64,000 nt of DNA, taken from NCBI GenBank assembly GCA_024635495.1, contig JAGXIT010000004.1, positions 186,001 to 250,000 on the forward strand, given 5' to 3'. This document shows, one piece after another, positions 9,221 to 15,452 of this stretch. The position numbers were made by a program, and so were the translations under genes. The stretch is from Candidatus Saccharimonadota bacterium. Its GTDB lineage: Bacteria; Patescibacteriota; Saccharimonadia; Saccharimonadales; UBA4665. Every line of letters begins with the position of its first letter. The first letter of the stretch is position 1. The notes beneath the pieces were generated by a model. It did not search any database. It was given only the letters and a program-made list of their open reading frames with translations, and had not been told where the DNA came from.

Positions 9221-10086
9221 TGAAACAGACCATTCCCTTTCGAGCACTAATCGTGCTCACGAAGCCAGGCATAGTTGTTGGCAATGTGCTGGCGGCCATG
9301 GGTGGTTATGCAGTGGGGGCGACTGAGTTTTCATTGGTAACATTCCTGGCAACTATCGTCGGGGTGGCTGCAATAATTGCTGGTTCATGTGTGATAAATA
9401 ATTATCTTGACCGTGAAATTGACTCGCACATGTCCCGTACCGCTATGCGACCATCAGTGACGGGAGTTGTCTCGATGGCTTTCGGTATGTGGTACGCCGC
9501 AGCCCTACTAATTCTTGGTTTTGGTACTTTGCTATGGTTTACACCGTTTCTCACTGCTCTTATCGGACTATTTGGCGCTGTATTTTACGTAGTAGTCTAT
9601 GGCTATGCAAAAAGAAAAAGCTATTGGGGCACACTGGTTGGAGCGTTGCCTGGAGCGACACCTCCACTCGCTGGTTATGTTGCGGCTACAGCCGGGTTTG
9701 ATGCCGGCGCATGGCTTCTTTTTCTTATCATGATGGCCTGGCAGATGCCACATTTTTATGCCATCGCAATCTTTCGCCGAAAAGAATATGCTCGAGCTAA
9801 CATACCTGTTATCTCGGTGGCGAAAAGTATAGCAAGAGCTATATGGGAGATGCGATTCTACGGTGTACTCTTTGTCGTCCTAAACGTGTATTTTGTTTAT
9901 CTAGGCTATGCAGGTATAGTCTACGCCGTTTCGATGGTAGTTATCAGCCTGTACTGGCTACAGCCACTTCTCGGCAGCAACTGGCAAATTAATCCAGAAA
10001 AATCAGCACGTATCGTCTTCAGGCGCTCGCTTCTTGTGCTTTTTGCCTTCAGTATCTTATGGATGGCGACAGGTATCCTACGGTGA
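9220..10086 (+). CDS. cyoE: Heme O synthase (protoheme IX farnesyltransferase)
   Basis: UbiA-family prenyltransferase of 288 residues that adds a farnesyl chain to heme b to make the heme O required by subunit I. The prenyl-diphosphate-binding motif NNYLDREIDSHMSRT (NxxxDxxxD) is near residue 63, and YAKRKSYWGTLVGALPG and MAWQMPHFYAIAIFRRKEY match CyoE/CtaB. About nine membrane helices are expected. As last gene of the operon it completes a self-contained oxidase cassette. No gene for heme b synthesis is seen in this window, so heme b must come from elsewhere in the genome or from outside the cell. Confidence 0.95.
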   Translation: MKQTIPFRALIVLTKPGIVVGNVLAAMGGYAVGATEFSLVTFLATIVGVAAIIAGSCVINNYLDREIDSHMSRTAMRPSVTGVVSMAFGMWYAAALLILGFGTLLWFTPFLTALIGLFGAVFYVVVYGYAKRKSYWGTLVGALPGATPPLAGYVAATAGFDAGAWLLFLIMMAWQMPHFYAIAIFRRKEYARANIPVISVAKSIARAIWEMRFYGVLFVVLNVYFVYLGYAGIVYAVSMVVISLYWLQPLLGSNWQINPEKSARIVFRRSLLVLFAFSILWMATGILR

Positions 10087-10122
10087 TATTGCTGTCAGGA
10101 AAATCAGCGGTACACTTAGTAC

Positions 10123-11049
10123 ATGAGTAAAATACAGTCACATCTGATTCGCTATGTTGTATCACTCTGTGTACTCTCGGGTATTGTATGGCTTGGATGG
10201 CGCAATTGGCCTGTTCTTTACGCAAGTTTTTCGGTGATTGCTGATATATCTGTAGCTCACTTTTCGATCGGCATAGGTCTTGTACTACTCACTTTCGTTT
10301 TGGCTGCGCTGAGCTACCGAATGCTTGCCTTCCGCCAGTTGCGGTTGAGTGAACTGTTGACCGTCGAACTTGCATCAGCATTTATAAATAGATTAGTTCC
10401 TTCGGGTATCGGTGGCCTTAGCATTCATGGTTTATATCTGCACAAACGTAAACATACGGTGGCTGAAGCCACGGCCGTGGTGAGTGTGAACAATCTAACG
10501 GGCATAATCGTACATGTAACACTGCTCTGTCTTGTGCTTATACTCGTAGGCGGTGGCGCCCTGTTTTCAGGTGCGTTTACGACTAAGCAACTAGTACTGC
10601 CGGCCATACTCCTCACCACCGCCCTCTTTCTCCTATATATACCAAGAGCTAGGGCAAAAGTTGTAGGATTTCTACACAACTTAGGCAAAAGCCTGCGATT
10701 ATACGCCAAGGAGCCACGCAGGGTACTTTTTGCGGCTTCTGCGCTCGTGGCGCTGACATTCACGAATGTATTAATTCTCTATGTTATGACTCGTGCAGTT
10801 GGCATCTCGCTGGAGCTGCCACAGTTATTTATAATATTTAGTGCGGGTATACTTGTCGGTGCAGCCGTGCCTACACCTGGTGGTTTGGCGGGCGTTGAAG
10901 CTGGCTTAATTGCAGGCTTCCTTGCTTACGGCGTGGGTAGCGAACTTGCTATCGCCACGACACTCGCATTCCGTCTAATAACCTATTGGTTTCCCCTCGT
11001 TCCCGGGGGTATTGTTCTACTTTTTTCGAGAAAGAAATTATTCGGTTAG
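10123..11049 (+). CDS. Flippase-like membrane protein (UPF0104 / LPG-synthase TM region family)
   Basis: Integral membrane protein of 308 residues with about eight helices, resembling the lysylphosphatidylglycerol synthase transmembrane region (AglD/YbhN-like). Seen: INRLVPSGIGGLSIHGLYL near residue 90 and AAVPTPGGLAGVEAGLIAGF near 245, the paired Gly/Pro-rich motifs typical of this family. Such proteins often work with lipid-linked glycan or lipid export; the substrate here is unknown. TACACT (10111-10116) ends 6 bases before the ATG with TTGCTG 16 bases further up, so it probably has its own leaderless promoter and is not part of the cyo operon. Confidence 0.8.
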   Translation: MSKIQSHLIRYVVSLCVLSGIVWLGWRNWPVLYASFSVIADISVAHFSIGIGLVLLTFVLAALSYRMLAFRQLRLSELLTVELASAFINRLVPSGIGGLSIHGLYLHKRKHTVAEATAVVSVNNLTGIIVHVTLLCLVLILVGGGALFSGAFTTKQLVLPAILLTTALFLLYIPRARAKVVGFLHNLGKSLRLYAKEPRRVLFAASALVALTFTNVLILYVMTRAVGISLELPQLFIIFSAGILVGAAVPTPGGLAGVEAGLIAGFLAYGVGSELAIATTLAFRLITYWFPLVPGGIVLLFSRKKLFG

Positions 11050-11114
11050 TCTCCTATAAACAGCTCAGGTTTACCCTTATAAGACATAAGCGCTAGGAAA
11101 AATAATGATTCTAT

Positions 11115-11148
11115 GGTATTATTAGTGCAAGCAAGTGGTAATAATACC
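11115..11148. repeat. Inverted repeat upstream of the RRM gene
   Basis: GGTATTATTA (11115-11124) and TAATAATACC (11139-11148) form a perfect 10-bp inverted repeat around a 14-base spacer. It lies about 100 bases before the RRM protein ATG. It has no T-tract, so it is more likely an operator or mRNA leader hairpin than a terminator. Confidence 0.5.
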
Positions 11149-11246
11149 TCTCCGTCGACATAATTTGTGCTTCAAAATACTTACTATATCATCTTCGGTT
11201 AGCGATACTAAGCGCGTGTGATATTAGTTTAAAAAAGGATAAAATT

Positions 11247-11540
11247 ATGTCAATGAAACTATATGTAGGCGGATTGCCTTACTCAAGTACAGAAAAAGAA
11301 CTAGAAGATTTATTTGCTACGCACGGTACGGTTACCAGCGTAACAATTATCAAGGATCGTGACTCTGGCCAGTCAAAAGGATTTGGCTTTATTGAAATGT
11401 CAGAAGACGACGCAGCTCAAGCAGCTATTAAAGCTCTTGATGGTTACGAATTAGGCGGCCGAAAGCTCAATGTTAATCAGGCTCGTGAGCGTGATGACAA
11501 AGGTCCTCGTACTGGTGGCGGCTACCGCGACTCTCGCTAA
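11247..11540 (+). CDS. Single-RRM RNA-binding protein
   Basis: Small RNA-binding protein of 97 residues made of one RNA recognition motif. RNP2 LYVGGL (res 5-10) and RNP1 KGFGFIEM (near 45-52) are clear, followed by a short Gly/Arg-rich tail (GPRTGGGYRDSR) like that of cyanobacterial Rbp proteins. Bacterial members are often linked to cold or stress and bind U-rich or structured RNA. It has a Shine-Dalgarno AAAGGA about 8 bases before the ATG, unlike many neighbours, and a leader of up to about 200 bases that holds an inverted repeat. Targets are unknown. Confidence 0.93.
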   Translation: MSMKLYVGGLPYSSTEKELEDLFATHGTVTSVTIIKDRDSGQSKGFGFIEMSEDDAAQAAIKALDGYELGGRKLNVNQARERDDKGPRTGGGYRDSR

Positions 11541-11615
11541 TCTAGCTACATACACTATATAAATAGTCAGACACTTCTTGGTGCCTCAAACCTAAAACTT
11601 GAAGGTGGATATATA

Positions 11616-12668
11616 ATGCCGAAAATCAATAAGCATATTGAAATCGTGAGCTCTACTCAGAGTGTTCTTAGCTCTATGAGCAAAGAATCGCGAGATGAAA
11701 TCTACACTGTTCTTTCTCGGCATTATTCGAGGGTTGGCATCACTATTATTAATAATCTGACCGACTTGCAGGCCCTTGTCGCTCTGCGCCCTGACCTTGT
11801 ATTTCTCGGCATGAAGTTTATTCCTCTGGGCGATGATCTTCGAGGCGATGACAGGATTTGGCTGAGTGACCACCTAGAATCTGAAGGCATCTCACATACT
11901 GGGTCTAATAGCTCCGCGCACGAGCTTGAGCTTAATAAGCATTTATCAAAACAGCGCATGAACGATAGCGGCGTTATGACATCACCATCATTTATCTATC
12001 GTCAAAATGAGTCCACTATCACAAGCACACGCCTTACCTTTCCGCTTTTTGTGAAACCAAATGACAGAGGTGGCGGGCTAGGTATCGACGCTAATTCAGT
12101 AGCTTATGATATAGCTAGCATGAATTCAAAAATTGAGTATATTAGCAGTAAACTTGATTCTGATTCTCTTGTCGAAGAGTATTTGCCTGGCCGTGAGTTT
12201 AGCGTAGCGGTACTCAAGGATGAACATTCTGACGAATTTTCAGTCATGCCCATCGAACTAGTGGCTCCTACTGATGCGCAAGGCCACAGCATGCTGAGCG
12301 GCAAGGTAAAGATGTCGAATGTCGAGCAGGTGCATGAAGTGACAGACAAAACTCTTAGAGGTGAAGTCTGCACTCTCGCACTCGAAGCCTTTCACGCTCT
12401 CGGGGCTCGGGACTATGGGCGTATCGACATTCGCGTAGACGGTGCCGGTGTGCCGCACTTTCTTGAGGCAAATCTGCTACCAAGTTTAATAGGCGGCTAC
12501 GGCTCCTTCCCTAAGTCTTGTAAGCTAAACCTAGGCCTCCCGCACGAAGCTATGGTCGTCAGGATAGCCAACCTGGGGTTAGCTCATGGAAGCTCTGATA
12601 CTGCAGATAGCTTCGAGCAAGCACTAAGAAGCTCGTTTTTGCCGCAACTGAAACTCAGTTCTAACTAG
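11616..12668 (+). CDS. ATP-grasp enzyme related to D-alanine-D-alanine ligase
   Basis: Protein of 350 residues with the D-Ala-D-Ala ligase layout: an N-terminal substrate domain, then ATP-grasp with FPLFVKPNDRGGGLGI (near 141-156), EEYLPGREFSVAVL (near 188-201), and the C-terminal metal/phosphate site RIDIRVDG plus HFLEANLLPSL. The E-x-N metal ligand pair is present as EAN. It probably joins D-amino acids or related substrates for cell-wall synthesis, but no mur genes are adjacent, so another carboxylate-amine ligase role is possible. GAAGGTGG lies about 7 bases before the ATG. Confidence 0.78.
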   Translation: MPKINKHIEIVSSTQSVLSSMSKESRDEIYTVLSRHYSRVGITIINNLTDLQALVALRPDLVFLGMKFIPLGDDLRGDDRIWLSDHLESEGISHTGSNSSAHELELNKHLSKQRMNDSGVMTSPSFIYRQNESTITSTRLTFPLFVKPNDRGGGLGIDANSVAYDIASMNSKIEYISSKLDSDSLVEEYLPGREFSVAVLKDEHSDEFSVMPIELVAPTDAQGHSMLSGKVKMSNVEQVHEVTDKTLRGEVCTLALEAFHALGARDYGRIDIRVDGAGVPHFLEANLLPSLIGGYGSFPKSCKLNLGLPHEAMVVRIANLGLAHGSSDTADSFEQALRSSFLPQLKLSSN

Positions 12669-12686
12669 CATTTACCGGGCTTTAAA

Positions 12687-12710
12687 ACTTATATAAGGAC
12701 TTATATAAGT
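12687..12710. repeat. Two tandem short palindromes
   Basis: ACTTATATAAG occurs twice with one base between (12687-12697, 12699-12709). Each copy contains the palindrome CTTATATAAG. The pair lies between convergent genes and can fold into an AT-rich hairpin; it could help end transcription from both sides, but there is no T-run. Confidence 0.35.
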
Positions 12711-12727
12711 CTGCCAAATATACTCTG

Positions 12728-12976
12728 TTATTTACGAAAAACTTTCACGATACCTATGAGGACTATCGCGCCGACGACTGCTACCCAGAAACTGTACCAG
12801 TTGAACCCAGTTACACCTGTGTTGCCGAACAGCCCGTAGACGAAGCCACCAATGACCGCACCGACGATGCCGGTGAGGATATTGAGTAACACCCCCATAG
12901 ATTTATCTACGCCCATGACTAAGGACGCCAGCCAGCCAGCGAATCCACCCAAGATTATCCATGATAAAATTCCCAT
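12728..12976 (-). CDS. GlsB/YeaQ/YmgE-family stress membrane protein
   Basis: Small membrane protein of 82 residues, transglycosylase-associated family (PF04226-like). The family signature is visible: GGFAGWLASLVMG near residue 10, then a GVLLNILTGIVGAVIGGFVYG helix, and a third helix near the end. Members are induced by general stress; the molecular role is not known. A perfect Shine-Dalgarno AGGAGG precedes the ATG. It lies 61 bases downstream of a YggT-family gene on the same strand and may share its transcript. Confidence 0.88.
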   Translation of the reverse strand: MGILSWIILGGFAGWLASLVMGVDKSMGVLLNILTGIVGAVIGGFVYGLFGNTGVTGFNWYSFWVAVVGAIVLIGIVKVFRK

Positions 12977-13037
12977 ATATCCTCCTGTATTACGTAAACG
13001 ATGCTAGGTACTTAGAAACAGATTCAAAAAGTTTGTT

Positions 13038-13352
13038 TTATTTCTTGGTCGACTTAGAAGTAGCGCCAGTCAAGAAGTCTAGTAGTGCGACTAGTAGCAA
13101 TGCGATTATTGCGTACATGACGATGGCAAATAGTGTCGAGAACTCAAACACAAATTTATTTTCAAATACTGTGGTTGGGAATATTCCTCGAAAAGGTTCA
13201 AGCAATACGCTACTCATATTATATAGCCAGCCTACGAATGCATTGCCAGCATTTGCACCGAATAGTTTGAGTATAAACCTCAGACCTAGAAATAGTTCTA
13301 CGAGACTAAAAACTACGTAGATTAAATTATTCGTCAGATATCGTACATTCAT
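13038..13352 (-). CDS. YggT-family membrane protein
   Basis: Membrane protein of 104 residues with two to three helices and the YggT-type core LFLGLRFILKLFGANAGNAF followed by PFRGIFP. YggT proteins are small integral membrane proteins linked in other bacteria to osmotic stress and division; no catalytic residues are expected. AAGGAGG lies at good spacing before the ATG, and a TATAAT (13378-13383, minus) sits 25 bases upstream. A paralog with the same LRFxLxLxGANAxNxF pattern lies at 13695-14084. Confidence 0.8.
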   Translation of the reverse strand: MNVRYLTNNLIYVVFSLVELFLGLRFILKLFGANAGNAFVGWLYNMSSVLLEPFRGIFPTTVFENKFVFEFSTLFAIVMYAIIALLLVALLDFLTGATSKSTKK

Positions 13353-13377
13353 ACTACCTCCTTGATTGATACTTTAC

Positions 13378-13417
13378 ATTATAGTCCTGTCCGTCAAACC
13401 TATGGTATTTGATACCA
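13378..13417 (-). promoter_or_regulatory. Promoter and palindromic operator of the YggT gene
   Basis: On the minus strand TATAAT (13378-13383) lies 25 bases before the ATG at 13352. A perfect palindrome TGGTAT-N3-ATACCA (13403-13417) is centred 27 bases above the -10 edge, over the -35 region, where no good -35 hexamer is seen. This arrangement suggests control by a DNA-binding regulator. Confidence 0.5.
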
Positions 13418-13450
13418 GTTAACATTCAACCTCAACCTCGCTATTAACAA

Positions 13451-13483
13451 CGAAATAACACCACACGAGGTGGTGTTATTTCG
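13451..13483 (-). terminator. Intrinsic terminator, 14-bp stem
   Basis: CGAAATAACACCAC (13451-13464) pairs perfectly with 13470-13483 around a 5-base loop. On the minus strand it follows the stop of the 57-residue gene at 13501 and is followed by TTGTTAATAG. It probably ends the operon that begins at 14084. Confidence 0.7.
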
Positions 13484-13500
13484 TAGCTGAGAGTCTGGGT

Positions 13501-13674
13501 CTAGAGCCCAATATGTAGGTTTACTCCAAGTAGCAGAAGTGGCCAGACAACGACTGCAAGTATAGCTGAAAGTAGATCAGGAATTGACCCTAAATCTCCA
13601 AAGTATCCTCGATTACTTGCCACGATAACTCCAATAACAAAGTAAATGGTACTGCCTATAGATAAAAGATTCAT
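13501..13674 (-). CDS. Small two-helix membrane protein, 57 residues
   Basis: Short gene read directly from the minus strand: it starts MNLLSIGSTIYFVIGVIVAS and ends LLLGVNLHIGL. Two hydrophobic helices (about 5-19 and 32-52) are separated by a short loop NRGYFGDLGSIP. A Shine-Dalgarno-like AAGGG lies about 7 bases before the ATG. It lies 20 bases after the YggT paralog on the same strand and is followed by a strong terminator, so it looks like the last gene of that operon. No family is recognised; it resembles small stress-associated membrane proteins only in shape. Confidence 0.7.
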   Translation of the reverse strand: MNLLSIGSTIYFVIGVIVASNRGYFGDLGSIPDLLSAILAVVVWPLLLLGVNLHIGL

Positions 13675-13694
13675 GACATACCCTTGCTGAGAGA

Positions 13695-14084
13695 TTAATC
13701 TCGATTAAGCGTAACCAACCTAACGATTCCCCAGGCAATAAGTGAATAGACTATCATTGCGACCAGAGTATAAACCTCGAAGTGAGAAGTACCATAAGTA
13801 TAGTTATCGTAGTTGAACAAGCTAAAAAACGGCGCAACAAACGGATGGGACGTGCTATAGACAAAATCAGCGAAGCCATTGGTCGCATTAGCACCGAGTA
13901 GAGTTAGTACGAACCTTAGCCCAAGTACTACTAGAAGTAGGCCGGCTATATACCAAACTACTCTTGAGATTACATTTGTCTTATGCTCAGCATCGTCTTG
14001 TGAATTACTCGTTTCAGTGTTTTTCTGTACAGTATCACCGGTCCTGGTAGTTGTTTCTCTTACATTCTGCGTATCTTCAGTCAT
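13695..14084 (-). CDS. YggT-like membrane protein with charged N-terminal tail
   Basis: Protein of 129 residues: a polar, Thr/Asp/Glu-rich tail (about 1-38), then two to three membrane helices with the YggT-like core LGLRFVLTLLGANATNGFAD and PFVAPFFSLF. The tail is absent from the shorter YggT protein at 13038-13352. AAGGGAGA precedes the ATG. A Crp-type operator (14132-14147) and a TATTTT -10 box lie upstream, with the same spacing as at the regulator gene next door, so it is likely controlled by that regulator. Confidence 0.75.
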   Translation of the reverse strand: MTEDTQNVRETTTRTGDTVQKNTETSNSQDDAEHKTNVISRVVWYIAGLLLVVLGLRFVLTLLGANATNGFADFVYSTSHPFVAPFFSLFNYDNYTYGTSHFEVYTLVAMIVYSLIAWGIVRLVTLNRD

Positions 14085-14104
14085 ATTAGTCTCCCTTTGT
14101 TCTC

Positions 14105-14147
14105 AAAATAACACCTATCCACGAGTCAGTCTGTGCGCTAGGACACA
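14105..14147 (-). promoter_or_regulatory. Crp-type operator and -10 box of the YggT-like operon
   Basis: TGTGCGCTAGGACACA (14132-14147) is a TGTG-N8-CACA dyad. On the minus strand a TATTTT -10 box (14105-14110) lies with its upstream edge 29.5 bases from the dyad centre. This is the same distance as at the Crp-type gene itself and fits a class II activator position near -41.5. Confidence 0.6.
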
Positions 14148-14198
14148 AAGGCCAGAACAACCCCGTAATTAATAAGCTACTTCACTTCTAAGTCTTTG

Positions 14199-14876
14199 CT
14201 ATGCAAGTGCTTGCCGTAGTTTGGATAAATCAAGGATAGTAAGGAGATGGTCTGATTGATCAACTAATCCTTCTTCAAAAAGCACTTCCAATGCTCTGCT
14301 TGCCGTCTCCCTGGTCATATTGATAGAGTCGGCAATATCTTGATGAGTTATCGGAGCATTAATTAAGACTTGCTTGCCGTGCTTTTCACCAAATCTTTCA
14401 GACAAATTCAATAATTCAGCTATCATCCTTCCACGAGCTGATCTGAATTCTAATGTTTGTATCCTCTGGGTGTAGACAGTAATGATATTAACCGCCTGTC
14501 TCATTACTTCTTGAGATAGCCAAGTATTGGTACCCATAGCAGCACGGAGATTTTCTTTAGAAGCTCTGAGAACCGTCACGTCAGTCATCGCCTCGTAGTA
14601 CAACCCCGTCGTGTGAGCTCCATCTAGGGCCCATGGAAGCGGTATGAATTCATCAGGCTGGTGAATCAATAACAGATTACCATTACCAGCTTTTGATAAA
14701 GAAAACGCCTTCACGAAGCCTTCTTTGATGAGATACACTCCTTCAGGCTTATCGATGCCGTTGATTATCGTTTCGCCACTTGTAAACCGCAGCTCTACCC
14801 CATCACTAAAATGGGCGACAATACTCTCGTCCTTAGTTTCCTCCGTCGGTATACCAGCCAGTGGACTCATGGTCAT
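14199..14876 (-). CDS. Crp/Fnr-family transcription regulator
   Basis: Regulator of 225 residues with an N-terminal cNMP-type beta-barrel (about 20-130), a long dimer helix, and a C-terminal winged helix-turn-helix. The recognition helix TRETASRALEVL carries R189, E190 and R194, the same R-E-xxx-R pattern E. coli CRP uses (R180, E181, R185) to read TGTGA. No cysteine is present, so it is not an Fe-S FNR sensor, and the usual cAMP phosphate-binding loop is not obvious; the signal is unknown. TATACT (14884-14889) ends 7 bases before the ATG (leaderless type), and a TGTG-N8-CACA site lies just upstream, suggesting autoregulation. Confidence 0.9.
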   Translation of the reverse strand: MTMSPLAGIPTEETKDESIVAHFSDGVELRFTSGETIINGIDKPEGVYLIKEGFVKAFSLSKAGNGNLLLIHQPDEFIPLPWALDGAHTTGLYYEAMTDVTVLRASKENLRAAMGTNTWLSQEVMRQAVNIITVYTQRIQTLEFRSARGRMIAELLNLSERFGEKHGKQVLINAPITHQDIADSINMTRETASRALEVLFEEGLVDQSDHLLTILDLSKLRQALA

Positions 14877-14883
14877 GTTATGT

Positions 14884-14926
14884 AGTATATACCCCTGGAC
14901 ACTTTTTATGTGTGATGTGGCGCACA
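14884..14926 (-). promoter_or_regulatory. Crp-type operator and -10 box of the Crp-type regulator gene
   Basis: TGTGATGTGGCGCACA (14911-14926) is one base off the CRP consensus TGTGA-N6-TCACA. Its centre is 29.5 bases above the upstream edge of TATACT (14884-14889, minus strand), placing it near -41.5 from the expected transcription start. On the plus strand a TATGAT (14949-14954) stands 30.5 bases from the same centre, so the divergent small gene at 15056 may be controlled too. Confidence 0.65.
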
Positions 14927-15055
14927 GACTGCTCGGGGGCAGTTTCGATATGATTATACGTACAAGCTACCATTATGACGTACATCAGGGGGGTAAGGTG
15001 CTACGGGGACTGCTGGGCTATGTTCAATAACGAATCCAAATGAAAGGAGACAATT

Positions 15056-15271
15056 ATGTCCCATTCAGTTAGAGTAATATCGAACAAAAACCAAAGGCAA
15101 TCAAAAGTACATTTTCGACACTACATGGGTAATACTGATGAGCCAGACGATACCTCGTATCCTGGTGCGATGCAAGGGCAGCGAACGAGATCTCTTGAGC
15201 AATCAGATGGGTACTACGCGGTTGCGAGGAGACAGATTCGGCGAAGTGCTCAAAAATTAAGGACAAGTTAA
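15056..15271 (+). CDS. Small basic protein of unknown function, 71 residues
   Basis: Hydrophilic, Arg/Gln/Ser-rich protein with no membrane helix, beginning MSHSVRVISNKNQRQ. No family is recognised. Evidence that it is real: a strong Shine-Dalgarno AAAGGAGA 6-7 bases before the ATG, and a good intrinsic terminator right after the stop. It is divergent from the Crp-type regulator gene and shares its upstream operator region, with a TATGAT -10 at 14949-14954, so it may be part of the same stress response. An overlapping antisense frame of 65 residues has no comparable signals. Confidence 0.6.
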   Translation: MSHSVRVISNKNQRQSKVHFRHYMGNTDEPDDTSYPGAMQGQRTRSLEQSDGYYAVARRQIRRSAQKLRTS

Positions 15272-15279
15272 TAATAAAT

Positions 15280-15305
15280 AAAGGCCTCCAATCACGGAGG
15301 CCTTT
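15280..15305 (+). terminator. Intrinsic terminator after the 71-residue gene
   Basis: AAAGGCCTCC (15280-15289) pairs with GGAGGCCTTT (15296-15305) around a 6-base loop and is followed by TT on the plus strand. Confidence 0.8.
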
Positions 15306-15345
15306 TAGTCACAAAAAGCCGGGTCAAAAGATCCGACGTTTCGTA

Positions 15346-15377
15346 TGGCTGGGACGTTAGGATAGCGCTTCCCTCGC
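15346..15377. repeat. tRNA-Gln 3'-end fragment joined to a 20-bp repeat
   Basis: 15346-15363 matches the 3' end of tRNA-Gln (18548-18565) in the same orientation with one mismatch (TGGCTGGGACGTTAGGAT). It runs directly into TAGGATAGCGCTTCCCTCGC (15358-15377), which recurs exactly at 17224-17243. No complete tRNA can be folded here. Confidence 0.6.
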
Positions 15378-15452
15378 CTAAGCCGAACCCGTTCTATAGC
15401 CCCGAGAGGACTTAGGATAGCATATTTGGGTAAAAAGTTTGTGACTATAAGA

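Noticed and set aside
13392-13412. TCAAA-N9-TTTGA as an FNR site
   Set aside because: The spacing does not fit TTGAT-N4-ATCAA and the Crp-type protein here has no cysteines; the overlapping TGGTAT palindrome explains it better.
15346-15420. Possible second tRNA-Gln
   Set aside because: Only the 3' end matches; no anticodon arm or 5' acceptor follows.
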